Assembly (NCBI RefSeq): GCF_000633395.1
Contig: NZ_AYMU01000002.1
Location: 558,001-622,000, forward strand
From: Pseudomonas sp. PH1b
GTDB taxonomy: Bacteria; Pseudomonadota; Gammaproteobacteria; Pseudomonadales; Pseudomonadaceae
DNA length: 64,000 nt
Reading direction: 5' to 3'
Position 1 is the stretch's first letter; each line of letters begins with the position of its first letter. The notes under the pieces were generated by a model that saw nothing but the letters and a program-made list of their open reading frames with translations, had not been told where the DNA came from and ran no database searches. Shown piece by piece: positions 33,661 to 42,862 of the stretch. Made by a program: the position numbers and the translations under genes.

Positions 33661-35616
33661 TTATTCCACTTCCACGAGTATCTGTCGGTTCTTCACCTGG
33701 TCGCCCAGGTTGACCTGGACCCGGGTGATCACCCCATCGATCCCGGCCTTGAGCGGGTGTTCCATCTTCATCGCTTCCAGCACCAGCAACAGCTGGCCCT
33801 TGCTGACGCGCATGCCCTCGCTCACCAGCACGTCGACAATCGCCCCGTCCATGGGCGCCTTGAGGGTGCCGCTGTGAACTCCCTGCTGCCCCAGTACCGG
33901 GGCATGGGTGCGGTCCTCTAGGTGCAGGCTGCCGTTGGCGCTGTTCAGCCACAACTCTCCGGCCTCCAGTCGATAGGCGCAGTGCCGGCGAAGCCCATTG
34001 ATCTCCAGCGTGGTCCGGCGACCGTCGGCCCCCAGTACCTTGAGATCGAAGCCTTGTTCTGCCTGCTGCACCCGCAACCGGCCCAATGCCTGAGTGCTCA
34101 GTTGCAGTGACCACAGCTGCTCATTCAGGCCGAGGCGGTAATCCAGCGGCACGCTGGCCGGGTTGCGCCAGCCGCGTAGGGTCGAGCCGTGAGCGCTGGC
34201 GCTATGGTGATAGAAGAGCGCAGCGGCGATGGCCAGCTCCTCGGCACTGGGGACCCGGGGTTGCAGGCTCGGATCATCGGCGAAATGTTCGGCGATGAAG
34301 GCGGTGCTGAATTGGCCGCTGGCGAACAGCGGATGCCTGAGCAGGTTGGCCAGGAGCCGGCGGTTGCTCTCAAGGCCCAGCAGCACACAGTCCTCGACCC
34401 CGCGCAGCAGCTTGCGTCGTGCTTCTTCGCGGGTGGCACCGTGGGCGATCAGCTTGCCCAGCATCGGGTCGTAGAACGGGCTGATCCACTGGCCCTCCTG
34501 CAGGCCGTGGTCGGTACGCACGCCGGGCGCGGGCTCCCAGCGCAGCACCTGGCCGGTCTGTGGCAGGAAGTTCTGCGCCGGGTCCTCGGCATACAGGCGC
34601 ACTTCGATGGCGTGGCCTCTGAGCACGACTTGTTCCTGGGACAGCGGCAAGGGTTCGCCGGCCGCCACCTGCAGTTGCAGGGCCACCAGGTCCAGGCCCG
34701 TGATCAATTCGGTGACCGGGTGTTCCACCTGCAGGCGAGTGTTCATCTCCAGGAAATAGAATTGCCCACGGGCGTCCAGCAGGAACTCCACGGTGCCGGC
34801 GCCGACATAATCCACCGCGCGTCCGGCCTTGAGGGCCGCCTCGCCCATGGCCTGGCGCAGTGCCTCGGTCATCACCGGGCAGGGCGCCTCTTCGATGACC
34901 TTCTGGTGTCGGCGCTGGATCGAGCAGTCCCGTTCACCCAGGTAGATCAGTTGCCCATGCTGGTCGCCGAACACTTGCATTTCCACATGCCGCGGCTCGA
35001 TCAGCGCCTGTTCCAGGATCAGCTCATCACTGCCGAAGGCATGCAGGGCTTCGGAGCGTGCCGTGCGGATGTGCTCCAGCAGTTGCTCCGGTTGATGCAC
35101 CAGGCGCATACCGCGTCCACCGCCCCCGGCGCTGGCCTTGATCATCAACGGGTAGCCGATGCGCTGTGCCTCGCGCTGCAGGGTGAGATCATCCTGCGCT
35201 TCGCCCTGGTAGCCCTGGATGCAGGGCACGCCGGCTTCGAGCATGGCGAGCTTGGAGCGACGCTTGCTGCCCATCAATTCGATGGCCGCGGCGCTGGGGC
35301 CGATGAACACCAGGCCGGCGCTGTCACAGGCCGCGGCGAACTCGGCGTTTTCCGAAAGAAAGCCGTACCCCGGGTGAATCGCATCGGCGCCGCTGCGCCG
35401 GGCTGCGTCGAGGAGCGCCGCGCTGTTGAGGTAGGACTGTTGCACTGCCGAGGGGCCGATGTGCACGGCTTCGTCGGCCATCTGCACATGCGGGGCATCG
35501 GCGTCGGCGTCGCTGAACACCGCCACCGTGCGATAGCCCAGGGCCTGGGCGGTACGCTGGATGCGGCAGGCGATTTCGCCACGGTTGGCAATCAGGATCT
35601 TGGTGAAGGCGGGCAT
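33661..35616 (-). CDS. atuF: Geranyl-CoA carboxylase biotin-containing subunit AtuF
   Basis: A 651-residue alpha subunit of a biotin-dependent acyl-CoA carboxylase. The biotin carboxylase domain (residues 1-450) starts FTKILIANRGEIACRIQRTA and contains ASAGGGGRGMRLV (ATP grasp) and EMNTRLQVEHPVTELITGLD. A linker/BT domain follows, and a C-terminal biotinyl domain has the lysine in VLEAMKMEHPL. With AtuC it carboxylates cis-geranyl-CoA in citronellol/geraniol breakdown. The operon context distinguishes it from the leucine-pathway LiuD. ATG 35616 is chosen by family start. Confidence 0.88.
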   Translation of the reverse strand: MPAFTKILIANRGEIACRIQRTAQALGYRTVAVFSDADADAPHVQMADEAVHIGPSAVQQSYLNSAALLDAARRSGADAIHPGYGFLSENAEFAAACDSAGLVFIGPSAAAIELMGSKRRSKLAMLEAGVPCIQGYQGEAQDDLTLQREAQRIGYPLMIKASAGGGGRGMRLVHQPEQLLEHIRTARSEALHAFGSDELILEQALIEPRHVEMQVFGDQHGQLIYLGERDCSIQRRHQKVIEEAPCPVMTEALRQAMGEAALKAGRAVDYVGAGTVEFLLDARGQFYFLEMNTRLQVEHPVTELITGLDLVALQLQVAAGEPLPLSQEQVVLRGHAIEVRLYAEDPAQNFLPQTGQVLRWEPAPGVRTDHGLQEGQWISPFYDPMLGKLIAHGATREEARRKLLRGVEDCVLLGLESNRRLLANLLRHPLFASGQFSTAFIAEHFADDPSLQPRVPSAEELAIAAALFYHHSASAHGSTLRGWRNPASVPLDYRLGLNEQLWSLQLSTQALGRLRVQQAEQGFDLKVLGADGRRTTLEINGLRRHCAYRLEAGELWLNSANGSLHLEDRTHAPVLGQQGVHSGTLKAPMDGAIVDVLVSEGMRVSKGQLLLVLEAMKMEHPLKAGIDGVITRVQVNLGDQVKNRQILVEVE

Positions 35617-35672
35617 CGATGGCTCCCTGAAATCGGTGTGATGGCGACGCGGGCATGGGCCGCTGGCAGGCG

Positions 35673-36470
35673 TCAACCGGCCCAGGCCGGCTTGCGTTTT
35701 TGCACGAACGCCAGGGTGCCCTCGATGCCTTCCTCTGCGGTGACCGCATTGGCGAAGTCTTCGGCGGCCTGGTCGAGCAAGGGCCCCAGGGGCTGTTCGA
35801 CGCTGGCCAGGAGCAGGGCCTTGGTGGCAGCGTTGGCTCCGGGTGCGCAGCGCAGCACTTGGGCCAGTTGCTGCTGCAGGCGTTCCTCCAGGGCTGGCGC
35901 GCCGTGTTCGACGAAGTGCACCAGTCCCAGGCGCTCGGCTTCGCGGCCATCGAAACGCACGGAGGTCAGGGCCAGGCGCCGGGCCTGGGTCAGGCCGATG
36001 CGCTGGACCACGAACGGGGCGATCTGCGCGGGCAGCAGGCCAAGGCTGGTTTCCGGCAGGCCGAATTGGGCCTGGGCGTCACTGATGGCGATATCGCTGA
36101 CGCAGGCCAGGCCGAAACCGCCACCCAGGACCGCGCCCTGAAGCACGCAGATCAGCACCTGGGGCAAGCGTTGCGCCTCTTCCAGCAAGGTGCCGAAAGC
36201 CCGGTTCAGCGTGCGATGGGCACTGCTGCCATGGGCCCGGGCGGCGGCCATGTCCTTGATATCGCCACCGGCGCAGAAGTGCCCGCCGCTGCCGCTGATC
36301 AGCACCGCCCGCAGGCGGCGCTGGTCGCGTACGGCAGCGAATACTGCCCGCAGCTCGCCGACCATCTGCAGGCTCATGGCGTTGCGGCTGTCGGGGCGGT
36401 TCAGGGTAATGCGCAGGACGCCACCGGCGGCTTCCAGTAGCAGGGTTTCGCAGGAGGGCAGGCTGATCAT
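35673..36470 (-). CDS. atuE: Isohexenylglutaconyl-CoA hydratase AtuE (enoyl-CoA hydratase family)
   Basis: A 265-residue crotonase. ITLNRPDSRNAMSLQM starts the core. The oxyanion-hole motifs are SGSGGHFCAGGDIKDMA and LQGAVLGGGFGLACVSD, with the catalytic-type Glu in FGLPETSLGLLPA. It would hydrate isohexenylglutaconyl-CoA after carboxylation. ATG 36470 overlaps the atuD stop by 4 bases (ATGA), so it is translationally coupled; an in-frame extension further upstream lies within atuD. Confidence 0.87.
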   Translation of the reverse strand: MISLPSCETLLLEAAGGVLRITLNRPDSRNAMSLQMVGELRAVFAAVRDQRRLRAVLISGSGGHFCAGGDIKDMAAARAHGSSAHRTLNRAFGTLLEEAQRLPQVLICVLQGAVLGGGFGLACVSDIAISDAQAQFGLPETSLGLLPAQIAPFVVQRIGLTQARRLALTSVRFDGREAERLGLVHFVEHGAPALEERLQQQLAQVLRCAPGANAATKALLLASVEQPLGPLLDQAAEDFANAVTAEEGIEGTLAFVQKRKPAWAG

Positions 36471-37624
36471 TTTTTCTTCCCCGGCAGAATGCCCATGAGC
36501 TTGCAGATGATCCCCAGCATGATCTCGTCGGCGCCGCCGCCGATGGACACCAGGCGCACGTCGCGGTAGGCCCGGGCCACCGGGTTGTCCCACATGAAGC
36601 CCATGCCGCCCCAGTACTGCAGGCAGCTGTCGCTGACCTCGCGGCCCAGGCGTCCGGCCTTGAGCTTGGCCATCGAGGCCAGGCGGGTCACATCCTGGCC
36701 CCGCACATACTGTTCGGTGGCCTGGTACACCAGGGCCCGCAGGCACTCGATTTCGGTGGCCAGCTCAGCCAGGCGGAAGTGGATCACCTGGTTGTCGATC
36801 AGCGGGTTGCCGAAGGTCCGGCGCTCCTTGCAGTACTCGATGGTGCTGTCGACGCAGTACTCCAGGCCCTTGATCATGTTGGCCGCGCCGAACAGCCGCT
36901 CCTCCTGGAACTGCAGCATCTGCATCATGAAGCCGGCGCCTTCGTGGCCGATGCGGTTGCGCTGGGGCACCCGCACGTTGTCGAAAAACACCTGGGCAGT
37001 TTCCGAGCTGCGCATGCCGAGCTTGTCCAGGTGCGAGCTGAGGCTGATGCCGGGGGTGTTCATCGGCACCATGATCAGCGACTTGTTGACGTGGGGCTTG
37101 TCGTCCGAGGTGTTGGCCAGGAGGCAGATGAAGTCGGCGCTGGGGGAGTTGGTGATCCACATCTTGCTGCCGTTGATCACGTAGTCGTCGCCGTCCTTGC
37201 GGGCGTGGGTCTTGAGCCCGGCGACGTCGGAGCCGGCACCGACTTCGGAGACGCCGATGCAGCCGACCTGCTCGCCGCTGATGGCCGGGCGCAGGAACTC
37301 GTCGCGCAGCTCATCGGAGCCGAAGCGCGCCAGGGCCGGGGTGCACATGTCGGTCTGCACGCCGATGGACATCGGAATGCCACCGCAATGGATGGTGCCG
37401 AATTCCTCGGCGGCGACGATGGAATAGCTGTAGTCCAGGCCCATGCCGCCGAATTTTTCCGGCTTGGAGATGCCCAGCAGCCCGAGGTCGCCGGCCTTGC
37501 GGAAAATCTCGTGAATCGGGAAGCGCCCGGCTTTCTCCCATTCTTCGACGTGGGGGTTGATTTCGCGGTCGACAAAATTGCGCACCGTGCGCCGCAGTTC
37601 TTCGTGTTCCTGGGTGAAGATCAT
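36467..37624 (-). CDS. atuD: Citronellyl-CoA dehydrogenase AtuD
   Basis: A 385-residue FAD-dependent acyl-CoA dehydrogenase of full family length. It has an EVGAGSDVAGLKTHARK-type substrate/FAD motif, and VINGSKMWITNSPSADF follows. QVIHFRLAELATEIECLRAL and YWGGMGFMWDNPVARAYRD are in the C-terminal helical domain. In Pseudomonas AtuD oxidises citronellyl-CoA to cis-geranyl-CoA. It sits between atuC and atuE as in P. aeruginosa and overlaps atuE by 4 bases. Confidence 0.88.
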   Translation of the reverse strand: MIFTQEHEELRRTVRNFVDREINPHVEEWEKAGRFPIHEIFRKAGDLGLLGISKPEKFGGMGLDYSYSIVAAEEFGTIHCGGIPMSIGVQTDMCTPALARFGSDELRDEFLRPAISGEQVGCIGVSEVGAGSDVAGLKTHARKDGDDYVINGSKMWITNSPSADFICLLANTSDDKPHVNKSLIMVPMNTPGISLSSHLDKLGMRSSETAQVFFDNVRVPQRNRIGHEGAGFMMQMLQFQEERLFGAANMIKGLEYCVDSTIEYCKERRTFGNPLIDNQVIHFRLAELATEIECLRALVYQATEQYVRGQDVTRLASMAKLKAGRLGREVSDSCLQYWGGMGFMWDNPVARAYRDVRLVSIGGGADEIMLGIICKLMGILPGKKK

Positions 37625-37665
37625 TATTGTTCTCCTGAAGTTGGGTCAGACCGCGTAAATCCCTG

Positions 37666-39282
37666 TCAAAAACGCGCCACGCCGAAACTGTTGGGCTGTA
37701 AGGTGCGCTGCTCGGCCTCGTGGCAGATGTCCAGCAGGTAACCGAGCAGGGTGCGGGTGTCCCGCGGATCGATCAGCCCGTCGTCCCACAGGTTGGCACT
37801 GCCGTACAGGGCGGTGGACTGGCTGTCGAGCTTCTGCGCGGTGACTTGCTCCAGCATGTCGAGCATCTTCGGATCGGCCTCCTGGCCGTTCTTCGCATGC
37901 TTGGCTTCGGTGACGATGCGCAGCACCTTGCCAGCCTGGGCGCCGCCCATCACTGCGGTGCGGCTGTTGGGCCAGGCGAAGATGAAGCGCGGGTCCAGGC
38001 CTCGGCCGCACATTGCGTAGTTGCCGGCCCCGTAGGAGCCGCCGACGACGATGGTCAGCTTCGGCACCCGGGCATTGGCCACCGCCTGGATCAGCTTCGC
38101 CCCGTGCTTGATCACCCCTTGCTGCTCCGATTCGGTGCCCACCATGAACCCGGTGGTGTTGTGGAAGAACAGCAGCGGGGTACGGCTCTGATCGCACAGC
38201 TGGATGAACTGCGCGGCCTTGCTTGCGCCCTGGGGAGTGATCGGGCCGTTGTTGCCGATAAAGCCGCAGGCTCGGCCCTGGATCTGCAAGTGACCGCAGA
38301 GGGTTTGCGCGTCGAACTCGCCCTTGAACTCCAGGAACTGCGAGCCGTCCGCCAGGCGGGCGACGATTTCCCGAGCGTCATAGGGTTTTTTCGGGTCGTC
38401 GGGAATCAGCCCCAGCAACTCGTCGATGGGGTACAGCGGTTCGTTCCAGGACCGCGGCGGTTGCACCGGCAGCTGCGCGTTCCATGGCAACAGGCTGACG
38501 ATCTCGCGGACGATGCGGATGCCGTCGGCGTCGTTCTCTGCCAGGTACTCGGCGGTGCCGGCCACCTGGGCGTGCATTTCGGCGCCCCCCAGTTCTTCAT
38601 CGGTGGCCACCTCACCGGTGGCGGCCTTGAGCAGCGGCGGCCCGGCAAGGAACAGCTTGGCCTTGCCACGCACCACCACCACGTAGTCCGAGAGCCCGGG
38701 CTGATAGGCGCCGCCGGCGGTGGCCGAACCGTGGACCACCGTGATCTGTGGCAGGCCCATGGCCGACATCCGCGCCTGGTTGGCGAAACTGCGTGCCCCC
38801 TCGACGAAAATTTCCGCGGCGTAGTTGAGGTTGGCCCCGCCGCTTTCCGCCAGGGTCACCGCTGGCAGCTTGTTCTCCATGGCGATCTGCTGCAGGCGCA
38901 GGGATTTTTTCAGGCCGCTGGGGGAAATGGTCCCGCCCTTGATCGCGCTGTTGTTGGCCACCACCAGCATGCGCACCCCGCACACGTAACCGATGCCGGC
39001 GATCAGGCCGCCGCCGGCCTGGCTGCCGTCCTTGTCGTCGTGCAGTTTGTAGCCGGCCAGGCCCGCCAGTTCGAGAAAGGGCGCGCCCGGATCGAGCAGC
39101 AGGTTGAGGCGTTCCCGGGGCAGCAACTGCCCGCGCTGGTCGAACTTGGCCTTGGCCTCGGCAGCCTTGTCCAGGAGGTTCTGCTGCAGGTGCTGCAACT
39201 GTTGCAGGCCCGCCAGCATGGCCTGGCGATTCTGGGCGAACTGTGGGCTGTGGGGGGCGAGTTGGGACTGGATCACCGGCAT
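37666..39282 (-). CDS. atuC: Geranyl-CoA carboxylase carboxyltransferase subunit AtuC
   Basis: A 538-residue beta subunit with the two crotonase-like halves of acyl-CoA carboxyltransferases. The N-terminal half has LLPRERLNLLLDPGAPFLEL and ESGGANLNYAAEIF. The C-terminal half has GNNGPITPQGASKAAQFIQLC, a FFHNTTGFMVG segment and VVGGSYGAGNYAMCGRGLDP. It works with AtuF on geranyl-CoA. LiuB of leucine degradation is closely related, but the gene neighbourhood (atuA, atuB, atuD) supports AtuC. The start at 39282 is 3 bases past the atuB stop. Confidence 0.88.
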   Translation of the reverse strand: MPVIQSQLAPHSPQFAQNRQAMLAGLQQLQHLQQNLLDKAAEAKAKFDQRGQLLPRERLNLLLDPGAPFLELAGLAGYKLHDDKDGSQAGGGLIAGIGYVCGVRMLVVANNSAIKGGTISPSGLKKSLRLQQIAMENKLPAVTLAESGGANLNYAAEIFVEGARSFANQARMSAMGLPQITVVHGSATAGGAYQPGLSDYVVVVRGKAKLFLAGPPLLKAATGEVATDEELGGAEMHAQVAGTAEYLAENDADGIRIVREIVSLLPWNAQLPVQPPRSWNEPLYPIDELLGLIPDDPKKPYDAREIVARLADGSQFLEFKGEFDAQTLCGHLQIQGRACGFIGNNGPITPQGASKAAQFIQLCDQSRTPLLFFHNTTGFMVGTESEQQGVIKHGAKLIQAVANARVPKLTIVVGGSYGAGNYAMCGRGLDPRFIFAWPNSRTAVMGGAQAGKVLRIVTEAKHAKNGQEADPKMLDMLEQVTAQKLDSQSTALYGSANLWDDGLIDPRDTRTLLGYLLDICHEAEQRTLQPNSFGVARF

Positions 39283-39285
39283 GGA

Positions 39286-40152
39286 TTATTCCTCGCCCTT
39301 GAGTACGTCGGGCAGGTAGGCGCGGTGAAAGCCGTTGTACGACTCGCTGTGGCGCGCCTTGCCCAGGGGCCAGGCGCGGCTGCCCAGGCTGGCGGCGCCG
39401 TCGATGCGCAGGGTGCTGCCGCTGATAAAGGCTGCGCCGGGGCTGAGCAGGAAGACGATGGCCGCGCTGACCTCCGACTCGGTGCCGATGCGCTTGAGCG
39501 GCACATGCTCGCGCAGGGTGGGGATCACCGCCTTGAACGCGCCTTCATAGGTGTCCATGCCGCTGGAAGCGATCCAGCCCGGCGCCACGGCATTGACCCG
39601 CACCCCGGCATGGCCCCATTCGTAGGCGGCGGTCTTGGTGAAGTTGTCCATCCCCGAGCGCGCGGCGCCGGAGTGGCCCATGCCGGGCATGCCGCCCCAC
39701 ATGTCGGCGAGCATGTTGACGATGCTGCCGCCGTGCCGGCTCATGGATTGGTTGAACACTTCCCGGGCCATCAGGAAGCCGCCCACCAGGTTGGTGCGCA
39801 GCACGGTCTCGAAACCCTTCTGGTTGATCGAGGCCAGGGGCGCGGGGTATTGGCCGCCGGCGTTGTTCACCAGGCCATGAATCGGACCAAAGCGCTCGAT
39901 CAGTTGGCCGACCAGGGCCTTGACCGCTTCCTCGTCGCGAATGTCGCAGGCTTGCCAGTCGGCCTTGCCGCCGTCCTCGGCAATCTCGCCGGCGACCTTT
40001 TGCAGTTTTTCCGCCTTGCGTCCCACCAGCAGCACCTGGGCACCCAGGGCGGCGAGCTCATGGGCGGTGCAGCGGCCGATGCCACTGCCGCCGCCGGTGA
40101 CGAGGATGGTCTGGCCGGCGAACAGTTGCGCTTTGAAGATCGAGTCGTACAC
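39286..40152 (-). CDS. atuB: Short-chain dehydrogenase AtuB
   Basis: A 288-residue SDR oxidoreductase. The Rossmann motif TGGGSGIGRCTAHEL, the NNAGG motif, a catalytic Ser region and the C-terminal INAVAPGW-like VNAVAPGWI define the family. The usual YxxxK position is less obvious: the segment around HSGAARSGMDNFTKTAAYEW lacks the normal Tyr, with Ala-Ala-Arg in its place, as in the 2,4-dienoyl-CoA reductase-like SDRs. It is placed second in the atu operon and may oxidise terpenol/terpenal or reduce a CoA ester. GTG 40152, with AGGAG 8 bases upstream, is preferred over the adjacent GTG 40155. Confidence 0.82.
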   Translation of the reverse strand: MYDSIFKAQLFAGQTILVTGGGSGIGRCTAHELAALGAQVLLVGRKAEKLQKVAGEIAEDGGKADWQACDIRDEEAVKALVGQLIERFGPIHGLVNNAGGQYPAPLASINQKGFETVLRTNLVGGFLMAREVFNQSMSRHGGSIVNMLADMWGGMPGMGHSGAARSGMDNFTKTAAYEWGHAGVRVNAVAPGWIASSGMDTYEGAFKAVIPTLREHVPLKRIGTESEVSAAIVFLLSPGAAFISGSTLRIDGAASLGSRAWPLGKARHSESYNGFHRAYLPDVLKGEE

Positions 40153-40165
40153 CACGGCAGCTCCT

Positions 40166-41956
40166 TTAGTTGACGGCGTCGGCGATGCGCTGGGGCACCG
40201 GGATCTGGATTTCCAGCAACTGCTGGGCGAAGGCCTTGCCCTGCGGGTCGATGCGCAGGCTGGCGACCCCCCCACCGCCGAGGGCGTTTTCCAGCAGGAA
40301 GTTGAGGCTGTGGGTGCCCGGCAGGTACCAGCGCTGCACCCGGCCGTGGATGGGGTCGAGCACATGCCCCATCCAGTCCACCAGCACTTCGGGGGTCAGC
40401 GCCTCGGCGATCCAGGGCAGGTAGTCGGGGTGGCGCGCCAGCACGCCGATGTTGCTGTGGTTGCCCTTGTCGCCGGAGCGCGCCACCGCCAGTTTCATCA
40501 GGGGCACGCTAGCATCCGGGCGGCCCTGGGGCGTGGGCAGCGGGTGCGCAGCGGGCAGGGCGCAGGCCTGCGTCTCGTGCTCCGCGGGCAAGGGGCAGGG
40601 GTGGCGCTGGCCGGCGAAATCGATCTCCAATCGGCAGGCGTCCTTGGCCAGCAGGAAGGAGAACAGGCGAATCACCGGGTACACCGTCGGCCGTCCGCCG
40701 ACGATCCCGGTCAGCCCCGGGGCCATGCCAGTGGCGGCCTGGGCGATCTCCCGGGAAAACAGCACCAGGGCGGCCTTGTTCGGGTGGCGCACGGCGAGCT
40801 TGATCACCACTTCGCGGCTGTCCTGGCGCCGGCCATGGGGGCCATAGGTGGCCTCGCTGCCCAGCAACTCGATGTTCACTTCGCTGTAGGGACCCCAACC
40901 GCGCTGGGTGAACATTTCGCCGGTCTTGTCGATGATCGCCTGGCTGACCCGGCGCGCCTTGGCCACCGCGTCGATGCCGGCCATCAGGCAACTGGCAGTG
41001 CAGCGGAAACCGTCCGGGTAGGTGGCGCTGACCTTGTACTGGTGGCTGGGGGGCAGGCCCCGGGCGCCCTGGACGCCCACGGCATTCGGGCCTTGTTGAT
41101 GCAGTTCAACCTGGGAAAAGTCGCACACCACATCAGGAAGTAGATAAGCCTGTGGGTTGCCGATTTCGTACAGCAGTTGTTCACCCACCGTCAGTGGGCT
41201 GATCAGCCCGCCGGTTCCCGCGACCTTGCTGACGACGAAGTGGCCGTCGGCGCCGACTTCCACAATGGGAAAACCTATGTGCTCGTAGTCCGGCACCTCG
41301 CGCCAGTCGGTGAAGTTGCCACCGCTGCACTGGGCACCGCATTCGATGATGTGCCCGGCGAGGGCGGCCTGGGCCAGGCGGTCGTAATCCTGCCAGGACC
41401 AGGCGAACTCATGCACCAGGGCGGCGCTGACCACGGCGCTGTCGACGCCGCGCCCGGTGATCACGATATCCGCGCCCAGGCGCAAGGCCTCGACGATGCC
41501 GGGGGCACCGAGGTAGGCGTTGATCGAGACGCACATCGGCGGCAGCGGTGCGCCGCTGAACATCTCCTCGATTGCGCCGTCGCTCAGTTGCTTGAACTGC
41601 GGTTGCAGGTCGTCCCCCAGCAGCACGGCGATCTTCAGTGGCACCCCGGCCTGCTCGCAGGCGGCCTGTAGCGCTCGGGCACAGGCCTGTGGGTTGACCC
41701 CGCCGGCGTTGCTGATGACCCGCACTCCCTGCTGATGGATCGACGCCAGCAGGGGCCTGAGCACCTCGATGAAGTCCGTGGCATATCCCTGAGCCGGGTC
41801 CTTCATGCGGGCCCCGGCCATGATCGACAAGGTGATCTCGGCCAGGTAGTCGAACACCAGGTAATCCAGGTGGCCGCCTTCTACCAATTGCCCGGCGGCG
41901 CTGCTGGTGTCGCCCCAGAAGGCGCTGGCGCAGCCGATTCTTACGGTCTTGGTCAT
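40166..41956 (-). CDS. atuA: Acyclic terpene utilisation protein AtuA (DUF1446)
   Basis: A 596-residue cytoplasmic protein of the AtuA family. The N terminus IGCASAFWGDTSSAAGQLVEG, the AEITLSIMAGARMKDP stretch, VISNAGGVNPQACA and IVITGRGVDSAVV are characteristic. The C-terminal part (VARSGDKGNHSNIGVLAR) is the second conserved block. AtuA is required for growth on citronellol in P. aeruginosa but its reaction is not established. It is first in the operon and reads away from atuR, with the inverted repeat at 41992-42054 just upstream. Confidence 0.9.
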   Translation of the reverse strand: MTKTVRIGCASAFWGDTSSAAGQLVEGGHLDYLVFDYLAEITLSIMAGARMKDPAQGYATDFIEVLRPLLASIHQQGVRVISNAGGVNPQACARALQAACEQAGVPLKIAVLLGDDLQPQFKQLSDGAIEEMFSGAPLPPMCVSINAYLGAPGIVEALRLGADIVITGRGVDSAVVSAALVHEFAWSWQDYDRLAQAALAGHIIECGAQCSGGNFTDWREVPDYEHIGFPIVEVGADGHFVVSKVAGTGGLISPLTVGEQLLYEIGNPQAYLLPDVVCDFSQVELHQQGPNAVGVQGARGLPPSHQYKVSATYPDGFRCTASCLMAGIDAVAKARRVSQAIIDKTGEMFTQRGWGPYSEVNIELLGSEATYGPHGRRQDSREVVIKLAVRHPNKAALVLFSREIAQAATGMAPGLTGIVGGRPTVYPVIRLFSFLLAKDACRLEIDFAGQRHPCPLPAEHETQACALPAAHPLPTPQGRPDASVPLMKLAVARSGDKGNHSNIGVLARHPDYLPWIAEALTPEVLVDWMGHVLDPIHGRVQRWYLPGTHSLNFLLENALGGGGVASLRIDPQGKAFAQQLLEIQIPVPQRIADAVN

Positions 41957-41991
41957 GACAGGGCTCTCGAGGAAAGAACTGCGAGGAGGCT

Positions 41992-42054
41992 ACCAAGCAA
42001 GCGCTTGGTTTGTAAATGGGCCAATGGATTCTTCTGCCCAAGCGCTTGCTTGGT
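41992..42054. promoter_or_regulatory. Paired inverted-repeat operator between atuA and atuR
   Basis: ACCAAGCAAGCGCTTGG (41992-42008) and its exact reverse complement CCAAGCGCTTGCTTGGT (42038-42054) are separated by 29 bases. Each arm also contains the 8-base palindrome AAGCGCTT, so each is itself a dyad suited to a TetR dimer. Location in the atuA-atuR divergent promoter strongly suggests AtuR binding; AtuR is a known repressor of atu in P. aeruginosa. Confidence 0.85.
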
Positions 42055-42142
42055 GGCGGTGAGGGGCTTAAATTGCGCGCGCCATAGCCGGTATTGCGGG
42101 TTAGGCTCAGCTATTGATCGATGTGACTGTAGGAGAACACCG

Positions 42143-42766
42143 GTGGACGAGCAAAAAGCCTTGCAGGTCGTGCGCGAGCTGATCGCCAGCGGGCAAGTGA
42201 CCGACCCCGAGAGTGCCCGGGGCAAGCTGTTGCAGACCGCCGCGCACCTGTTTCGCAACAAGGGTTACGAGCGCACCACGGTGCGTGACCTGGCCGGCGC
42301 GGTAGGCATTCAATCCGGCAGCATCTTTCATCACTTCAAGAGCAAGGACGACATCCTGCGGGCCGTGATGCAGGAGACCATCCATTACAACACCGCGCTG
42401 ATGCGTGCCGAACTGGCCGAGGCTGGCAGCGTGCGCGAGCGGGTGCTGGCACTGATCCGCTGCGAATTGCAGTCGATCATGGGCGGCAGTGGCGAAGCCA
42501 TGGCGGTGCTGGTCTATGAGTGGCGCTCGCTTTCGCCAGAGGGCCAGGCGGCGGTTCTGGCGCTGCGGGACATCTACGAGCAGATCTGGCTGCAGGTGCT
42601 GGGAGAGGCCAAGGATGCCGGGTTCATCAAGGGCGATGTGTTCATCACCCGGCGCTTCCTGACCGGCGCCCTGTCCTGGACCACCACCTGGTTTCGCGCC
42701 CAGGGCAGCCTGACACTGGAGCAGTTGGCACAAGAGGCCTTGCTGCTGGTGCTCAAGGAGCATTGA
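42143..42766 (+). CDS. atuR: TetR-family repressor AtuR
   Basis: A 207-residue regulator. The N-terminal TetR helix-turn-helix runs KLLQTAAHLFRNKGYERTT, VRDLAGAVGIQSGSIFHHFKSKDDIL. The helical ligand domain ends in a hydrophobic EQLAQEALLLVLKEH. The start is GTG 42143, with AGGAG 8 bases upstream; the open frame continues backwards into atuA without homology. It is divergent from atuA, and a terpene-CoA intermediate is the expected inducer. Confidence 0.9.
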   Translation: MDEQKALQVVRELIASGQVTDPESARGKLLQTAAHLFRNKGYERTTVRDLAGAVGIQSGSIFHHFKSKDDILRAVMQETIHYNTALMRAELAEAGSVRERVLALIRCELQSIMGGSGEAMAVLVYEWRSLSPEGQAAVLALRDIYEQIWLQVLGEAKDAGFIKGDVFITRRFLTGALSWTTTWFRAQGSLTLEQLAQEALLLVLKEH

Positions 42767-42862
42767 CCGGCTGTGTAAATATGACCCGCTGCATTGTCGA
42801 AGCGCCTGAAAGCGCCTAGCTTTACGGCATTCCTTTTCATTTGTCCGAGGTGTGTTGCCTTG

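Noticed and set aside
34189..36141. 650-codon open frame antisense to atuE/atuF
   Set aside because: Shadow frame of the carboxylase and hydratase genes.
37720..40173. 817-codon open frame on the plus strand across atuC and atuB
   Set aside because: It is antisense to two well-supported genes and spans their junction; no recognisable domain.
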